From a bacterium (GTDB taxonomy: Bacteria > Pseudomonadota > Gammaproteobacteria > Burkholderiales > Burkholderiaceae_C): a DNA stretch of 64,000 nucleotides. This document shows, in pieces, positions 53,063 through 62,155 of this stretch. The stretch's first letter is position 1, and each line of letters starts with the position of its first letter. The position numbers and the translations under genes are program-made. The notes beneath the pieces are model-generated. The model saw nothing but the letters and a program-made list of their open reading frames with translations, ran no database searches and had not been told where the DNA came from. Location of the stretch: positions 186,001 to 250,000 of the forward strand of contig JAVBXK010000018.1 in assembly GCA_030824555.1 (NCBI GenBank), read 5' to 3'.

Positions 53063-53714
53063 TAAGGAAAATACCCTGCCCACAAACCTGATCCGGTGCT
53101 GCGGCAGCATGCAGCGCCTGCACGGCCCGTGCGTCGTGCGTGGCCAGCACCAGGGTGGCACCGGCCTGGGTCGCGGTTTGCAGCAGCAGGGCCAAGGCCG
53201 CGTGCGCGGCTTCGTCGTCCAGGCTGGCGGTGGGCTCATCGGCCAGCAGCACCCGGGGGGCCAGCAACACGGCGCGTGCCAGCGCCACGCGCTGCGCCTG
53301 GCCACCCGACAGGGCGTGTGGTCGGCGCGTGGCCAGCTCGGCCACACCCAGTGCCGCCAGGGTTTGCTCAATGCGGGCCGGGTCGGGCGGCAGGCCTGCG
53401 GCCCAATGCACCAACGCCAGGTTCTGTGCCACGGTGAGCGCCGCGCTGAGGTGCAACTTTTGTGGCAAAAAGCCCACGTGCCGGGCACGCCAGGCATCGA
53501 GCGCCGGGCCGTTGGTCACCAAGGGCGCACCTGCCACCTCCAGGCTGCCCTGCTGCGGGGCCAACAAACCGGCCACCACCGCCAGCCAGGTGGATTTGCC
53601 GCTGCCCGACGGGCCGCGCAGCAGTAGCACGCCGCCCTGGGGCACGTCCACATCAGGGAAGCGGATGGGCACCCCGCCACCGAATGTGGCCGCCAGCCCA
53701 CGGGTGCGGATCAC
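53022..53714 (-). CDS. LolD/MacB-like ABC transporter ATP-binding protein (GTG start)
   Basis: LLLRGPSGSGKSTWLAVVAGLL; LSGGQAQRVALARAVLLAPRVLLADEPTASLD. Confidence 0.92.
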   Translation of the reverse strand: MIRTRGLAATFGGGVPIRFPDVDVPQGGVLLLRGPSGSGKSTWLAVVAGLLAPQQGSLEVAGAPLVTNGPALDAWRARHVGFLPQKLHLSAALTVAQNLALVHWAAGLPPDPARIEQTLAALGVAELATRRPHALSGGQAQRVALARAVLLAPRVLLADEPTASLDDEAAHAALALLLQTATQAGATLVLATHDARAVQALHAAAAPDQVCGQGIFLNEITLHRLSQLVS

Positions 53715-55444
53715 GTGGCCACGCCCGTTGCTCCCGTATCAGCGCCCACATCAGCGTGGAACCTGAAGCCGCCACGGCGGGTCTGCTTGACGGCGTACAT
53801 GGCGGCATCTGCTGCGGACATCAGCGATTCTTCGTCCTCGCCATCGAACGGTGTGCGCGCGATGCCCACGCTGCACCCCACGTGGAAGGTTTGGCCTTGC
53901 CAGGCGATGGGGGCCGACACGGCATGCACCAGTTTGTAAGCCAGCGTAGCCAACTGGTCGTCCCCGTTTGACGGGGCGACCACCACAGCAAACTCGTCAC
54001 CACCCAAACGGGCGGGCGTGTCCACCTCGCGCGTGTTGGCACGCAACCGCTGGGCCACGGCCTTCAGCACGGCATCACCCGCTTCGTGGCCGTGGGTGTC
54101 GTTGATTTGCTTGAAACTGTCGAGGTCCATGAACAGCAACGCCACCACCTGGCCGCTGCGGCGGCGGTGCGCCAGTGCACCCTGCAGGCGTTCGTGGAAC
54201 ATGCGCCGGTTGGCCAGCCCGGTCAGGCCATCGATCCGGGCCAGGTCTGACAGTTCTTGCTGGCTTTGCTGCAACGCACTCATTTGCTGCCCCAGCGCGT
54301 CGTGCATGAGCTGGAAGCTGCGGGCCAGGTCGCCAATCTCGTCGGGCCGCTGTGTGGGCAAGGCACCAATGCCCTGCCCTTGGGCAAATCGCCTGGCGGC
54401 GTTGCCAATGTCGTTGATGGGGCGTGCCAGTGTGCGCGCCACCAGCACGGCCACCAGCAGGCACGCCACGCCCACTGCCAGCACGATCTGCCAGATGGCG
54501 GCGCGCAGACGCTCGACATCGGCCAGCACCACACTCAGTGGCTGGGCCAGGCCAAACAACAGGCGCGTGTCGTGGGCGGCCACCACGGGTGCCTGCCCCA
54601 CGAAAGCAGCCACCAGCCTTTGGCCCCCTTGGCGTGTTTCAAACACGACCTCGTTCGCATCACCCCTGACCAGTGGCAGCGTGGCGGGCATGAGGTCTTG
54701 CACCAGGTGGCGCTGACCACGGTCAAAACCGAAGGTCAGGTGGGTATCGGGATGGATGAGCAAATCGCCCGACCCGTTGGTCAGGAACACCTGAATGGTG
54801 GGCGACAGGTCGGTGCCCAGCTGGTCAAAAAGGCCCCTCAGGTCGATGTTGATGACCACCACGGCCTGCACGGCACCTGCGGCGTTGCGCACAGGCATGG
54901 CCATGATCACCGACGGTTTGCCTTCACCGGCATGTGTGCCAGCCTCGCGGTTGATGACGATGCGCGACATATAAGTTTCACCGGCAGGCACTTTCAAAGC
55001 CTCCGACATGTAGGCAAAGTGGCCTTTTTCCTGCATGTCGGCCGAACCGACCACCAGGGGTTGCCCGTCGTGCCGGTCAACGCGGACACGTTCCAGGCCG
55101 TATGACTGCTCGCCAATGAGGCGTACCTGCAGGTACGACGGGTTGGACTGCATCAGCGTGGCAAACAGGGTTTCCAGCCGTGCCTGGGCATCGGGATGCT
55201 GCCCGCTCAGGACAGCCGTCGCATCGGGGTGCCGTGACAGCAGCGTCAGGTCGCGTGTCACCGCTTCGCGGGTGAGGGTCACGCGGCGCACCATCACCTG
55301 TGTGGCGGTCAGCAGCTTGCTTTGGGCCGCCTCGACCATCAGCTCCCGGCTGACCCCATACACATACCACCCTGTCAGCCCTGCGGTCAGCACACCCAAA
55401 AATGCCAGCACCACGGCCAGCCGCGTGGTCAGCCGCAGCTTCAT
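53711..55444 (-). CDS. Membrane diguanylate cyclase with periplasmic Cache-like sensor and HAMP
   Basis: Two TMs flanking a sensor region; RLRANTREVDTPARLGGDEFAVVVAP GGDEF motif; stop overlaps the ABC ATPase GTG. Confidence 0.9.
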   Translation of the reverse strand: MKLRLTTRLAVVLAFLGVLTAGLTGWYVYGVSRELMVEAAQSKLLTATQVMVRRVTLTREAVTRDLTLLSRHPDATAVLSGQHPDAQARLETLFATLMQSNPSYLQVRLIGEQSYGLERVRVDRHDGQPLVVGSADMQEKGHFAYMSEALKVPAGETYMSRIVINREAGTHAGEGKPSVIMAMPVRNAAGAVQAVVVINIDLRGLFDQLGTDLSPTIQVFLTNGSGDLLIHPDTHLTFGFDRGQRHLVQDLMPATLPLVRGDANEVVFETRQGGQRLVAAFVGQAPVVAAHDTRLLFGLAQPLSVVLADVERLRAAIWQIVLAVGVACLLVAVLVARTLARPINDIGNAARRFAQGQGIGALPTQRPDEIGDLARSFQLMHDALGQQMSALQQSQQELSDLARIDGLTGLANRRMFHERLQGALAHRRRSGQVVALLFMDLDSFKQINDTHGHEAGDAVLKAVAQRLRANTREVDTPARLGGDEFAVVVAPSNGDDQLATLAYKLVHAVSAPIAWQGQTFHVGCSVGIARTPFDGEDEESLMSAADAAMYAVKQTRRGGFRFHADVGADTGATGVAT

Positions 55445-55520
55445 GCGGCCCCCAGACCTGTCACGTTGCACCCGCCCCCCCAAAGGGGAAGAGAAAGCGT
55501 GGAAGCGGCCCGGCGTGTTC

Positions 55521-56651
55521 TCATGTGGCCAGCACCTTGGCCGCCCGGTCACCCGAGACAATGCGCTGCCACAGCCGGTTGCGGCGTTCGTCGTCCTCAG
55601 GCGGCTCCAGCCACACAAGTTTGTCGCTGCTGAGCGCGTGCACGGGTTCGGCCGTGGTGCTTGACAACCCCTGACGCGTGACGAGCAGGTTGCTGGCCGT
55701 CCGGTCCAGCAAATGGTTGATCCATGCGGCGGCGAGTTGCGGGTTGCGGGCCTTGCGGGTGATGGCCCAGCAATCGAGCCACGCCAGTGCGCCCTCGCGC
55801 GGGATGGCATAACCCACATCCAGCCCCGCCCCTTTGAACAATTGCAACTGCTGCGACCCGTAGTTGGCCAGCATCAGCACGGCACCACGGCTGCGAAACA
55901 GGTCCAGCGACTCGTCAGGCTGTGTGTAGTACGCCGCCACATTGCGACGCAAGGCAATCAGCTTGTCCACGACAGCAGGCCAATCTTGCGGACGCAAACG
56001 GAAAGGAGATGACAACCGCAGCGCCTGCGCTGCCAGCGAAAAAGCGTGGGTACCACCGTTGTAGGCCAGCACCCGTCCTTGGTGGCGGGTATCCCACAGC
56101 GCACCGATGGAGTCAGGCGGCTGCGCAATGCGCTGCCGATCGTAAATCAGGCCCATTTCGGCATAGGTGAAGGGCACCGCCATGACGCGCCCACCGTGCA
56201 CCAGCCCACCGATGCGTGCCACATCCTGAAAGCGGGCCAGCTGTTGGCGCCGGTTGGGAACCATACCGGGTGCCACGGGGCTGACCAGCCCTTGGGCCAC
56301 GTAGCGCTGTAACTCGGCCGTGTTGACGGCAAACACATCGAAGTCACTCGCGCCGTTACCCGTGGCCCGCTGCCAGAGCGCGTCATCGGAATCGACCACG
56401 GTCACGTCGACCTTAGCCCCTTGGGTGCGCTCGAACTCCTGCACCACCTCGGGCTCGGCGTAACCGGGCCATGCCAGCACGCGCAACACGGGGTGATTGA
56501 CGGCTGCCGCGCCCGCAGGCAAACCCCAAGCGGTCAGGCCGCAAGCAGCAAGCTGAACCAGGCAATGCCTGCGACCGGAGTGAGACAAATCACGCACCTG
56601 TGAAAAAAGGGGTTGACGGGTGAAAGATGCTACACAACCTGTGCAACACAT
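55521..56651 (-). CDS. Extracellular solute-binding protein (PotD/spermidine-putrescine-like)
   Basis: LRVLAWPGYAEPEVVQEFERTQGAKVDVTVVDSDDALWQ; VPFTYAEMGLIYD; AAAWINHLLD. Confidence 0.85.
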   Translation of the reverse strand: MCCTGCVASFTRQPLFSQVRDLSHSGRRHCLVQLAACGLTAWGLPAGAAAVNHPVLRVLAWPGYAEPEVVQEFERTQGAKVDVTVVDSDDALWQRATGNGASDFDVFAVNTAELQRYVAQGLVSPVAPGMVPNRRQQLARFQDVARIGGLVHGGRVMAVPFTYAEMGLIYDRQRIAQPPDSIGALWDTRHQGRVLAYNGGTHAFSLAAQALRLSSPFRLRPQDWPAVVDKLIALRRNVAAYYTQPDESLDLFRSRGAVLMLANYGSQQLQLFKGAGLDVGYAIPREGALAWLDCWAITRKARNPQLAAAWINHLLDRTASNLLVTRQGLSSTTAEPVHALSSDKLVWLEPPEDDERRNRLWQRIVSGDRAAKVLAT

Positions 56652-56734
56652 GGGTCACCCCACGCCTGATGGTCTCCCCACCAACCCTGTGACTTGACGG
56701 ATGCATGTGAATACAGTTGTCAGCCATGGACGGA

Positions 56735-57331
56735 TCAACCCTGTCGGGCCAGCCGCTTGAAGGTGGCCAGGAATTTCTCTACCTTCGGGCCGACGACGAA
56801 GGCGCAGTAGCCTTGGTTGGGATGCTGCGCAAAGTAGTCCTGGTGATAGGCCTCGGCCGCCGTGTAGCAGGCCAGGGCTTGCACCTCGGTCACCACCGGC
56901 CCGCCCAGCTCGCCACCTGCATTCAGTGCCACGATGGTGGCCAACGCCTCGGCCTGTTGCTCGGACGTGGTGAAGTACACGCCGCTGCGGTACTGTGAGC
57001 CCACATCGTTGCCCTGGCGGTTCAAGGTGGTGGGGTCGTGTGTGGCAAAAAACACCTCCAGCAACTCAGGCGTGCTGACCTGCGCAGGGTCGTACACGAG
57101 TTTGACCACCTCGTTGTAGCCCGTGGCACCGCTGCAAACCTGTTCGTAGGTGGGGTTGGGGAAACGCTGGGTGTTGCCATTGGCGTAGCCCGATTCGACA
57201 TCGAGCACCCCTTTGACGCGAACAAACACCCCTTCAGTGCACCAAAAACACCCCCCACCCAGCACCAGCGTCTGGTGGCGGGCGTCAGGGGCCTGTTCGG
57301 GAAGTTGAGTGGTCATGCAGGTCTCCGGCAA
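56735..57331 (-). CDS. msrA: Peptide-methionine (S)-S-oxide reductase
   Basis: LVLGGGCFWCTEGVFVRVKGVLDVESGYANG; YRSGVYFTTSEQQ; AYHQDYF. Confidence 0.95.
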   Translation of the reverse strand: MPETCMTTQLPEQAPDARHQTLVLGGGCFWCTEGVFVRVKGVLDVESGYANGNTQRFPNPTYEQVCSGATGYNEVVKLVYDPAQVSTPELLEVFFATHDPTTLNRQGNDVGSQYRSGVYFTTSEQQAEALATIVALNAGGELGGPVVTEVQALACYTAAEAYHQDYFAQHPNQGYCAFVVGPKVEKFLATFKRLARQG

Positions 57332-57346
57332 ACGGTTCAGTGCGAT

Positions 57347-58600
57347 TCAGTCACGGGCATCAGGGGGCGAGCGATGTGAATTGTCGGCGTGAACCGGCTG
57401 ACCTGTATGCGGGTTGTGCCCGGTAGCGGGCCCCATGTGCCGCCAGGCCAACCGTGCCCCCAGCCCCACGCAGGCCCCGACGGTCCAGAACACCCACGAC
57501 GCACCCACCACCGCACCCACCGTGCCGAACAGCATGGGCATGAGCACGCTTGACCCGTTGATGGCCATGGCACGCAGCGCCAGCGCCTGTCCGTGCTGGT
57601 GGTGCGGCGTGATCTGGTGCAGTGTGCTCATGATCATGGGCTGAACAGCCCCCAGTGCAAAACCCAGCAACACCGACAGGGTGCCCATGCCCCACGGCGA
57701 GGACAACAACGGGTACACCGCAAACAGCACCGCCGTGCTGACCATGGCACCGGCCACCACATGCGCCTCGTTCAGGCGGGCTGCCACACTGGGGATGAGC
57801 AAGCGCACCACCGTGGCCGCCACGGCAAAGGCCCCCAGAATGGTCCCGATGGCCGTGGCCGAAAACGCCAGTTCGTGCCCGATGACGGGCACCAGAAACG
57901 TGTGCACGTCCCAGCACGAGGCCAGCAGCCAATTGATCAGCAACAGGCGGCGGAACTGAACCTGCCGCACCAGCGACCACGGCGATGGCACGGCTACCGC
58001 ATCGGTTTTGGGCACGGCATGGGGCACCGCCACGTGACGCATGACCAGCCACCCCAGCAGTGGCAACACACCCAGCATGCCGTAGGCTGCGCGGAACCCG
58101 TACAAATCGATCACCACACCCGCTGCAAACGGCCCGAAAAAGTTGGACACGCTCGGCCCCAGCGCCAGCCAGCTGAACACCTGCCGCAGTTCGGTCGCGT
58201 CGCTGGCCAGCATGCCCGCCTGGCGTTGCAACGCAATCAGTGCCAGCCCGGACGCCGCACCACAGGTCAGTGCAGTGAGGCACAGTACGCCGTACACGGG
58301 CCACGCTGTGGCCGCCATGCCGCCTGACACGGCAACAACCACAGCCAGAGCCATGGGCCGGTGCAGCCCGTGCCTGTCCACAAACCGCCCGGCGGGCAGC
58401 GACAGGAACACCTGTGACAAGGCAAACAGGGCCAGCAGCACACCCGCCGCTACCGCACTTTCGCCCTCCCGCAACGCCATCAGCGGTGCCGCCATGCGAA
58501 AACCGGTCATGCAGGCGTGCACACACACCTGAGCGCTGACCAGGCGGAACAGCAGGTGTCTGGTTTGGGGGCTCACAGGCAGGCACCCCGGCCGCCGCAT
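57347..58600 (-). CDS. MFS transporter
   Basis: 12-TM pattern; SLPAGRFVDRHGLHRPMALAVVV. Confidence 0.9.
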   Translation of the reverse strand: MRRPGCLPVSPQTRHLLFRLVSAQVCVHACMTGFRMAAPLMALREGESAVAAGVLLALFALSQVFLSLPAGRFVDRHGLHRPMALAVVVAVSGGMAATAWPVYGVLCLTALTCGAASGLALIALQRQAGMLASDATELRQVFSWLALGPSVSNFFGPFAAGVVIDLYGFRAAYGMLGVLPLLGWLVMRHVAVPHAVPKTDAVAVPSPWSLVRQVQFRRLLLINWLLASCWDVHTFLVPVIGHELAFSATAIGTILGAFAVAATVVRLLIPSVAARLNEAHVVAGAMVSTAVLFAVYPLLSSPWGMGTLSVLLGFALGAVQPMIMSTLHQITPHHQHGQALALRAMAINGSSVLMPMLFGTVGAVVGASWVFWTVGACVGLGARLAWRHMGPATGHNPHTGQPVHADNSHRSPPDARD

Positions 58601-58618
58601 GCGGCCAGGCCAGAAACG

Positions 58619-60442
58619 TCAGACTTCGGCATCAGGCAACCCCACGTCGCCCGCATCGGCGGGCAACAGCGCGGCCACCTGTTCTTGCGGCAGTGCCTCC
58701 ACGCTGCGCAGCGCCCGGTTCATCACGTTGCTGCGGGTTTGCGCCTTGTCCAGCGTGTTGAGCACGGTTTGCGTGTGGTCGCGCACCTTGGCCAGCACGT
58801 CGCCGAATTTGGTGAACTCGGTCTTGACGGCACCCAGCACCTGCCACACCTCGCTGGAGCGCTTTTCCAGCGCCAGCGTGCGAAAGCCCATGTGCAGTGA
58901 GTTGAGCATGGCCAGCAAGGTGGTAGGGCCCGCCAGCGTGACGCGGTGGTCGCGCTGCAAGGCTTCCATCAGGCCTGGGCGGCGCAGCACCTCGGCATAC
59001 AGGCCCTCGGTGGGTAAAAACAGAATGGCGAAGTCGGTGGTGTGGGGCGGCTCCAGGTACTTGTCGGCCATGCTTTTGGCCTCCAGCCGGATGCGCAGCT
59101 CCAGTTTTTTGCCCGCGTCTTCGGCTGCAGCCGCATCGGCACGTTGCTGGGCATCGAGCAGGCGCTCGTAGTCTTCGTTCGGAAACTTGGCGTCGATGGG
59201 CAACCAGCAGGGCTGGCCGTTGTCGCCCCGCCCCGGCAGGCGGATGGCAAAGTCCACCACGTTTTTGCTGCCCGGGCGCGTGGCCACCTGTGCGGCGTAT
59301 TGCTCGGGGGCCATCACCTGCTCCAACAGCGAGGCCAGTTGCGCCTCGCCGAACATGCCCCGGGTTTTGACGTTGGTCAGCAGGTGCTTCAGGTCGCCCA
59401 CGCCTTGGGCCAGGGTTTGCATTTCGCCCAGGCCTTTGTGTACCTGCTCCAGCCGGTCGGCCACCTGTTTGAAGCTTTCGCCCAGGCGGGCCTCCAGCGT
59501 GGTTTGCAGCTTTTCATCGACGGTGGCACGCATTTCATCCAACTTTTGGGCATTCCCCGCTTGCAGGGATTGGATTTGTTGCTCCAATGTTTGACGCACC
59601 TGCAACTGCAACTGCTCAATAGCCTGGCGCGACTGGGTTTGCTGCGACTCCAGCGTGTCGCGCACAGCGGCCAGGTGCGTGGTGTTGGAGGCGCTCATGC
59701 CCTGCAGTTGCTGCACCAGCGTGTCGCCCAGCGAGTGGCGCATGTGTTGCAACTGCTGTGCAAACGCATCGAGTTGGGCGTTCTGGCTGCGGGTGGACTC
59801 GGCGGCCTGCTGCGTCTGCGTCTGCAACTGAGTGTTCAGCGTGTCAGACACCGATGTGCGCAACAACTCGATTTGTGCCTGCTGGGTGCGTTGCACCTCC
59901 GATGCCTGTTGCCCCAGGCTGGTGGCAATGGCCTGGAACTGCTGGGTCAGCGTGTCGGCCAACGTGCCACGAAGTTGCAGCAACTGCTGCGCAAACGCGT
60001 CCAGCTGGGCATTCTGGCTGCGGGTGGCCTGGGCCGACTGCTGGGTTTGTGCCTGCAACTGGGCGTTGAGGGTGTCGGACACGGCGGTGCGCAGCTGTTC
60101 GATCTGCGCATGCTGGGTGCGCTGGCCCTCGGCAGCCTGTTTGATGAGGGCATCGCCTACGGTGGTGAGGGTTTGCATCACCTCCTGGCGGCCGCCACGC
60201 GAACCTTCCTGTACCTCGTGGCGCAGTTCGCGCTCCACGCGGTCGAGGCGATCTTGCAACTGCGCCGTCGACTGGGCCAGGGTTTGTGCATGCAGTTGCG
60301 CCTGCGTCTGCGCTTGCTGCTGGGCCGCCAGCCAATCGGCAGCCGTGGGGCCAGCGGGTTTGCGCAGCACCCCCACCAGGGCCAGCAACACGGCCAGCGC
60401 GGACAGGGCCAGCACGGCCCACAACAAGGTGTCAACGGTCAT
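58619..60442 (-). CDS. rmuC: DNA recombination protein RmuC
   Basis: N-terminal TM, long Gln-rich coiled coil, GMFGEAQLASLLEQVMAPEQYAAQVATRPGSKNVVDFAIRLPGRG...LPIDAKFPNEDYERLLDAQ. Confidence 0.95.
   Translation of the reverse strand: MTVDTLLWAVLALSALAVLLALVGVLRKPAGPTAADWLAAQQQAQTQAQLHAQTLAQSTAQLQDRLDRVERELRHEVQEGSRGGRQEVMQTLTTVGDALIKQAAEGQRTQHAQIEQLRTAVSDTLNAQLQAQTQQSAQATRSQNAQLDAFAQQLLQLRGTLADTLTQQFQAIATSLGQQASEVQRTQQAQIELLRTSVSDTLNTQLQTQTQQAAESTRSQNAQLDAFAQQLQHMRHSLGDTLVQQLQGMSASNTTHLAAVRDTLESQQTQSRQAIEQLQLQVRQTLEQQIQSLQAGNAQKLDEMRATVDEKLQTTLEARLGESFKQVADRLEQVHKGLGEMQTLAQGVGDLKHLLTNVKTRGMFGEAQLASLLEQVMAPEQYAAQVATRPGSKNVVDFAIRLPGRGDNGQPCWLPIDAKFPNEDYERLLDAQQRADAAAAEDAGKKLELRIRLEAKSMADKYLEPPHTTDFAILFLPTEGLYAEVLRRPGLMEALQRDHRVTLAGPTTLLAMLNSLHMGFRTLALEKRSSEVWQVLGAVKTEFTKFGDVLAKVRDHTQTVLNTLDKAQTRSNVMNRALRSVEALPQEQVAALLPADAGDVGLPDAEV
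59685..60146 (-). repeat. Internal tandem duplication in rmuC, period 231 bp (77 aa)
   Basis: Copies beginning EGQRTQHAQIEQLRTAVSDTLNAQLQ and EVQRTQQAQIELLRTSVSDTLNTQLQ; the same ttctggctgcgggtgg motif sits at 59781 and 60012 (231 bp apart). Confidence 0.85.
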
Positions 60443-61449
60443 GCAGACAACACTTCCGGGTTGATGGGGGTGAGCGCACTGCCCTCGGTCAGGCAGGCAA
60501 TCAGGTTGTCGGCGGCCAGGTTGGCCATGGCACGGCGGGTGGCCAGTGTGGCGCTGGCAATGTGGGGGGTCAGCACCACGTTGGGCACGGTCAGCAAGTC
60601 GGGGTGAACCTGGGGCTCGCCCTCGAACACGTCCAGCCCTGCTGCGGCGATCTGGCCACTGCGCAGCGCCTGTGCCAACGCAGCGTCGTCAACGATGCCA
60701 CCGCGCGCGATGTTGATGAGTGTGGCCGTGGGCTTCATTTGCGCCAGCTCGGGCGCACCGATGATGTGGTGGTTGCTTGCCGTGTAGGGCAACACCAGCA
60801 CCAGGTGGTCGGCCTGGGCCAGCAAGTCGGCCTTGCTGACGTAAGTGGCACCGCAAGCGGCCTCGGTGGCGGCATCGAGCCGCGAACGGTTGTGATAGAT
60901 CACCCGCATGTCAAAGCCATGTGCGCCCCGGCGGGCAATGCCCTGGCCGATGCGGCCCATGCCCAAAATGCCCAGCGTGCTGCCGTGCACCTCGGTGCCG
61001 GCAAACATGTCGATGCTCCAGCGGTTCCACAGGCCTGCGCGCAAAAAATGCTCGCTCTCGGCCATGCGGCGTGCCGTGGCCATGAGCAGGGCAAAACCGA
61101 AGTCGGCCGTGGTGTCGGTCAGCACGTCGGGCGTGTTGGTGGCCAGCACGCCGTGGGCGGTGCAGGCGGGCACGTCGAAGTTGTTGTAGCCCACGGCCAT
61201 GTTGGCCACGATCTTCAGGCCCGGCGTGGCCGCCAGCAGCTCGGCCGTGATGCGCTCGGTGCCGGTGGTCAGCACACCTGCCTTGCCTTGCAGGCGGCGC
61301 GCCAGCTCAGCGGCAGACCAGACGTCGTCTGTCTCGTTGGCTTCCACGTCAAAGTGCTGGCGCAAGCGTGCCAGCACCTCGGGGAAGATGCGCCTGGCAA
61401 CCAGCACCGCTGGTTTCACGCCTTCGCCTGAGGGGTGGGCCATGGCCAA
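60439..61449 (-). CDS. D-isomer-specific 2-hydroxyacid dehydrogenase (glyoxylate/hydroxypyruvate reductase-like)
   Basis: LGILGMGRIGQGIARRGAHGFDMRVIYHNRSR; INIARGGIVDDAALAQAL; VVLTPHIASAT. Confidence 0.92.
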   Translation of the reverse strand: MAMAHPSGEGVKPAVLVARRIFPEVLARLRQHFDVEANETDDVWSAAELARRLQGKAGVLTTGTERITAELLAATPGLKIVANMAVGYNNFDVPACTAHGVLATNTPDVLTDTTADFGFALLMATARRMAESEHFLRAGLWNRWSIDMFAGTEVHGSTLGILGMGRIGQGIARRGAHGFDMRVIYHNRSRLDAATEAACGATYVSKADLLAQADHLVLVLPYTASNHHIIGAPELAQMKPTATLINIARGGIVDDAALAQALRSGQIAAAGLDVFEGEPQVHPDLLTVPNVVLTPHIASATLATRRAMANLAADNLIACLTEGSALTPINPEVLSA

Positions 61450-61797
61450 TCAGACGCCCAGCAGGTCCACTTCGAACAGCAGCGTGGCGTTGGGGGGAAT
61501 CACACCACCCGCGCCGCGTGCACCGTAGCCCAGGTTGGCGGGGATGACCAGTCGGCGTGTGCCGCCAATGGCCATGCCTTGCACGCCTTCGTCCCAGCCC
61601 TTGATGACGTGGCCTGCGCCCAGCGGGAATTCAAACGGCTGACCGCGATCTTTGCTGGAGTCGAACTTGGCACCTTGCTGGCCGTCGTTGTAGAGCCAGC
61701 CTGTGTAGTGCACCTTGACATGGTTGCCAGCTTTGGCCACGGCGCCTTCGCCAACGGTGGTGTCTTCGTATTGGAGGCCGGATGGGGTGGTGATCAT
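61450..61797 (-). CDS. FKBP-type peptidyl-prolyl cis-trans isomerase
   Basis: MITTPSGLQYEDTTVGEGAVAKAGNHVKVHYTGWLYNDG...VIPANLGYGARGAGGVIPPNATLLFEVDLL; true start at 61797. Confidence 0.95.
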   Translation of the reverse strand: MITTPSGLQYEDTTVGEGAVAKAGNHVKVHYTGWLYNDGQQGAKFDSSKDRGQPFEFPLGAGHVIKGWDEGVQGMAIGGTRRLVIPANLGYGARGAGGVIPPNATLLFEVDLLGV

Positions 61798-61819
61798 TTC
61801 AATGTCCTGAAAATATAAA

Positions 61820-61876
61820 CAAAAAAGTGCTTTACCGCTTTTCTGTATTGACAACATTGCTATCAATACAGAAATA
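61820..61876 (-). repeat. AT-rich dispersed repeat, copy upstream of the FKBP gene
   Basis: Minus strand TGATAGCAATGTTGTCAATACAGAAAAGCGGTAAAGCACTTTTTTG. Confidence 0.65.
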
Positions 61877-61996
61877 CAGCCATGGCGCAGTGCGGCGCAC
61901 AGAAAACCGCTTGGCAGAAAGCCCGCCAGGTTGCGCCACCCGCGCGTCGGAGACTGCGCGTTTTTCGGGTGTGGGCGAAAGGCGCTCAGTCTCACA

Positions 61997-62155
61997 GAGG
62001 CTGGGAGTTTTTCGGACGTGCCCGAGCAACGCACCAAAACACGCCCGATCAAGGCGCAAAGCGCAGCCATAGCTCGGGCTATGGCGCGCATTTGCAACGC
62101 AGAGCGGGTGCGTTTTGAGGTGGTGAGCGGGCATGAGCGAAAGACTCCCAGCCTC
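61997..62155. repeat. Approximately 159 bp imperfect palindrome (large hairpin)
   Basis: Outer arms GAGGCTGGGAGT (61997-62008)/ACTCCCAGCCTC (62144-62155), centre GCCATAGC-TCGG-GCTATGGC (62066-62085), several paired blocks between. Confidence 0.8.

Noticed and set aside
59685-60146. Possible CRISPR or minisatellite
   Set aside because: Two long coding units of 231 bp without spacers; a protein-level duplication
59042-60607. 521 aa plus-strand Leu/Gln-rich ORF
   Set aside because: Antisense of the repetitive rmuC coiled coil
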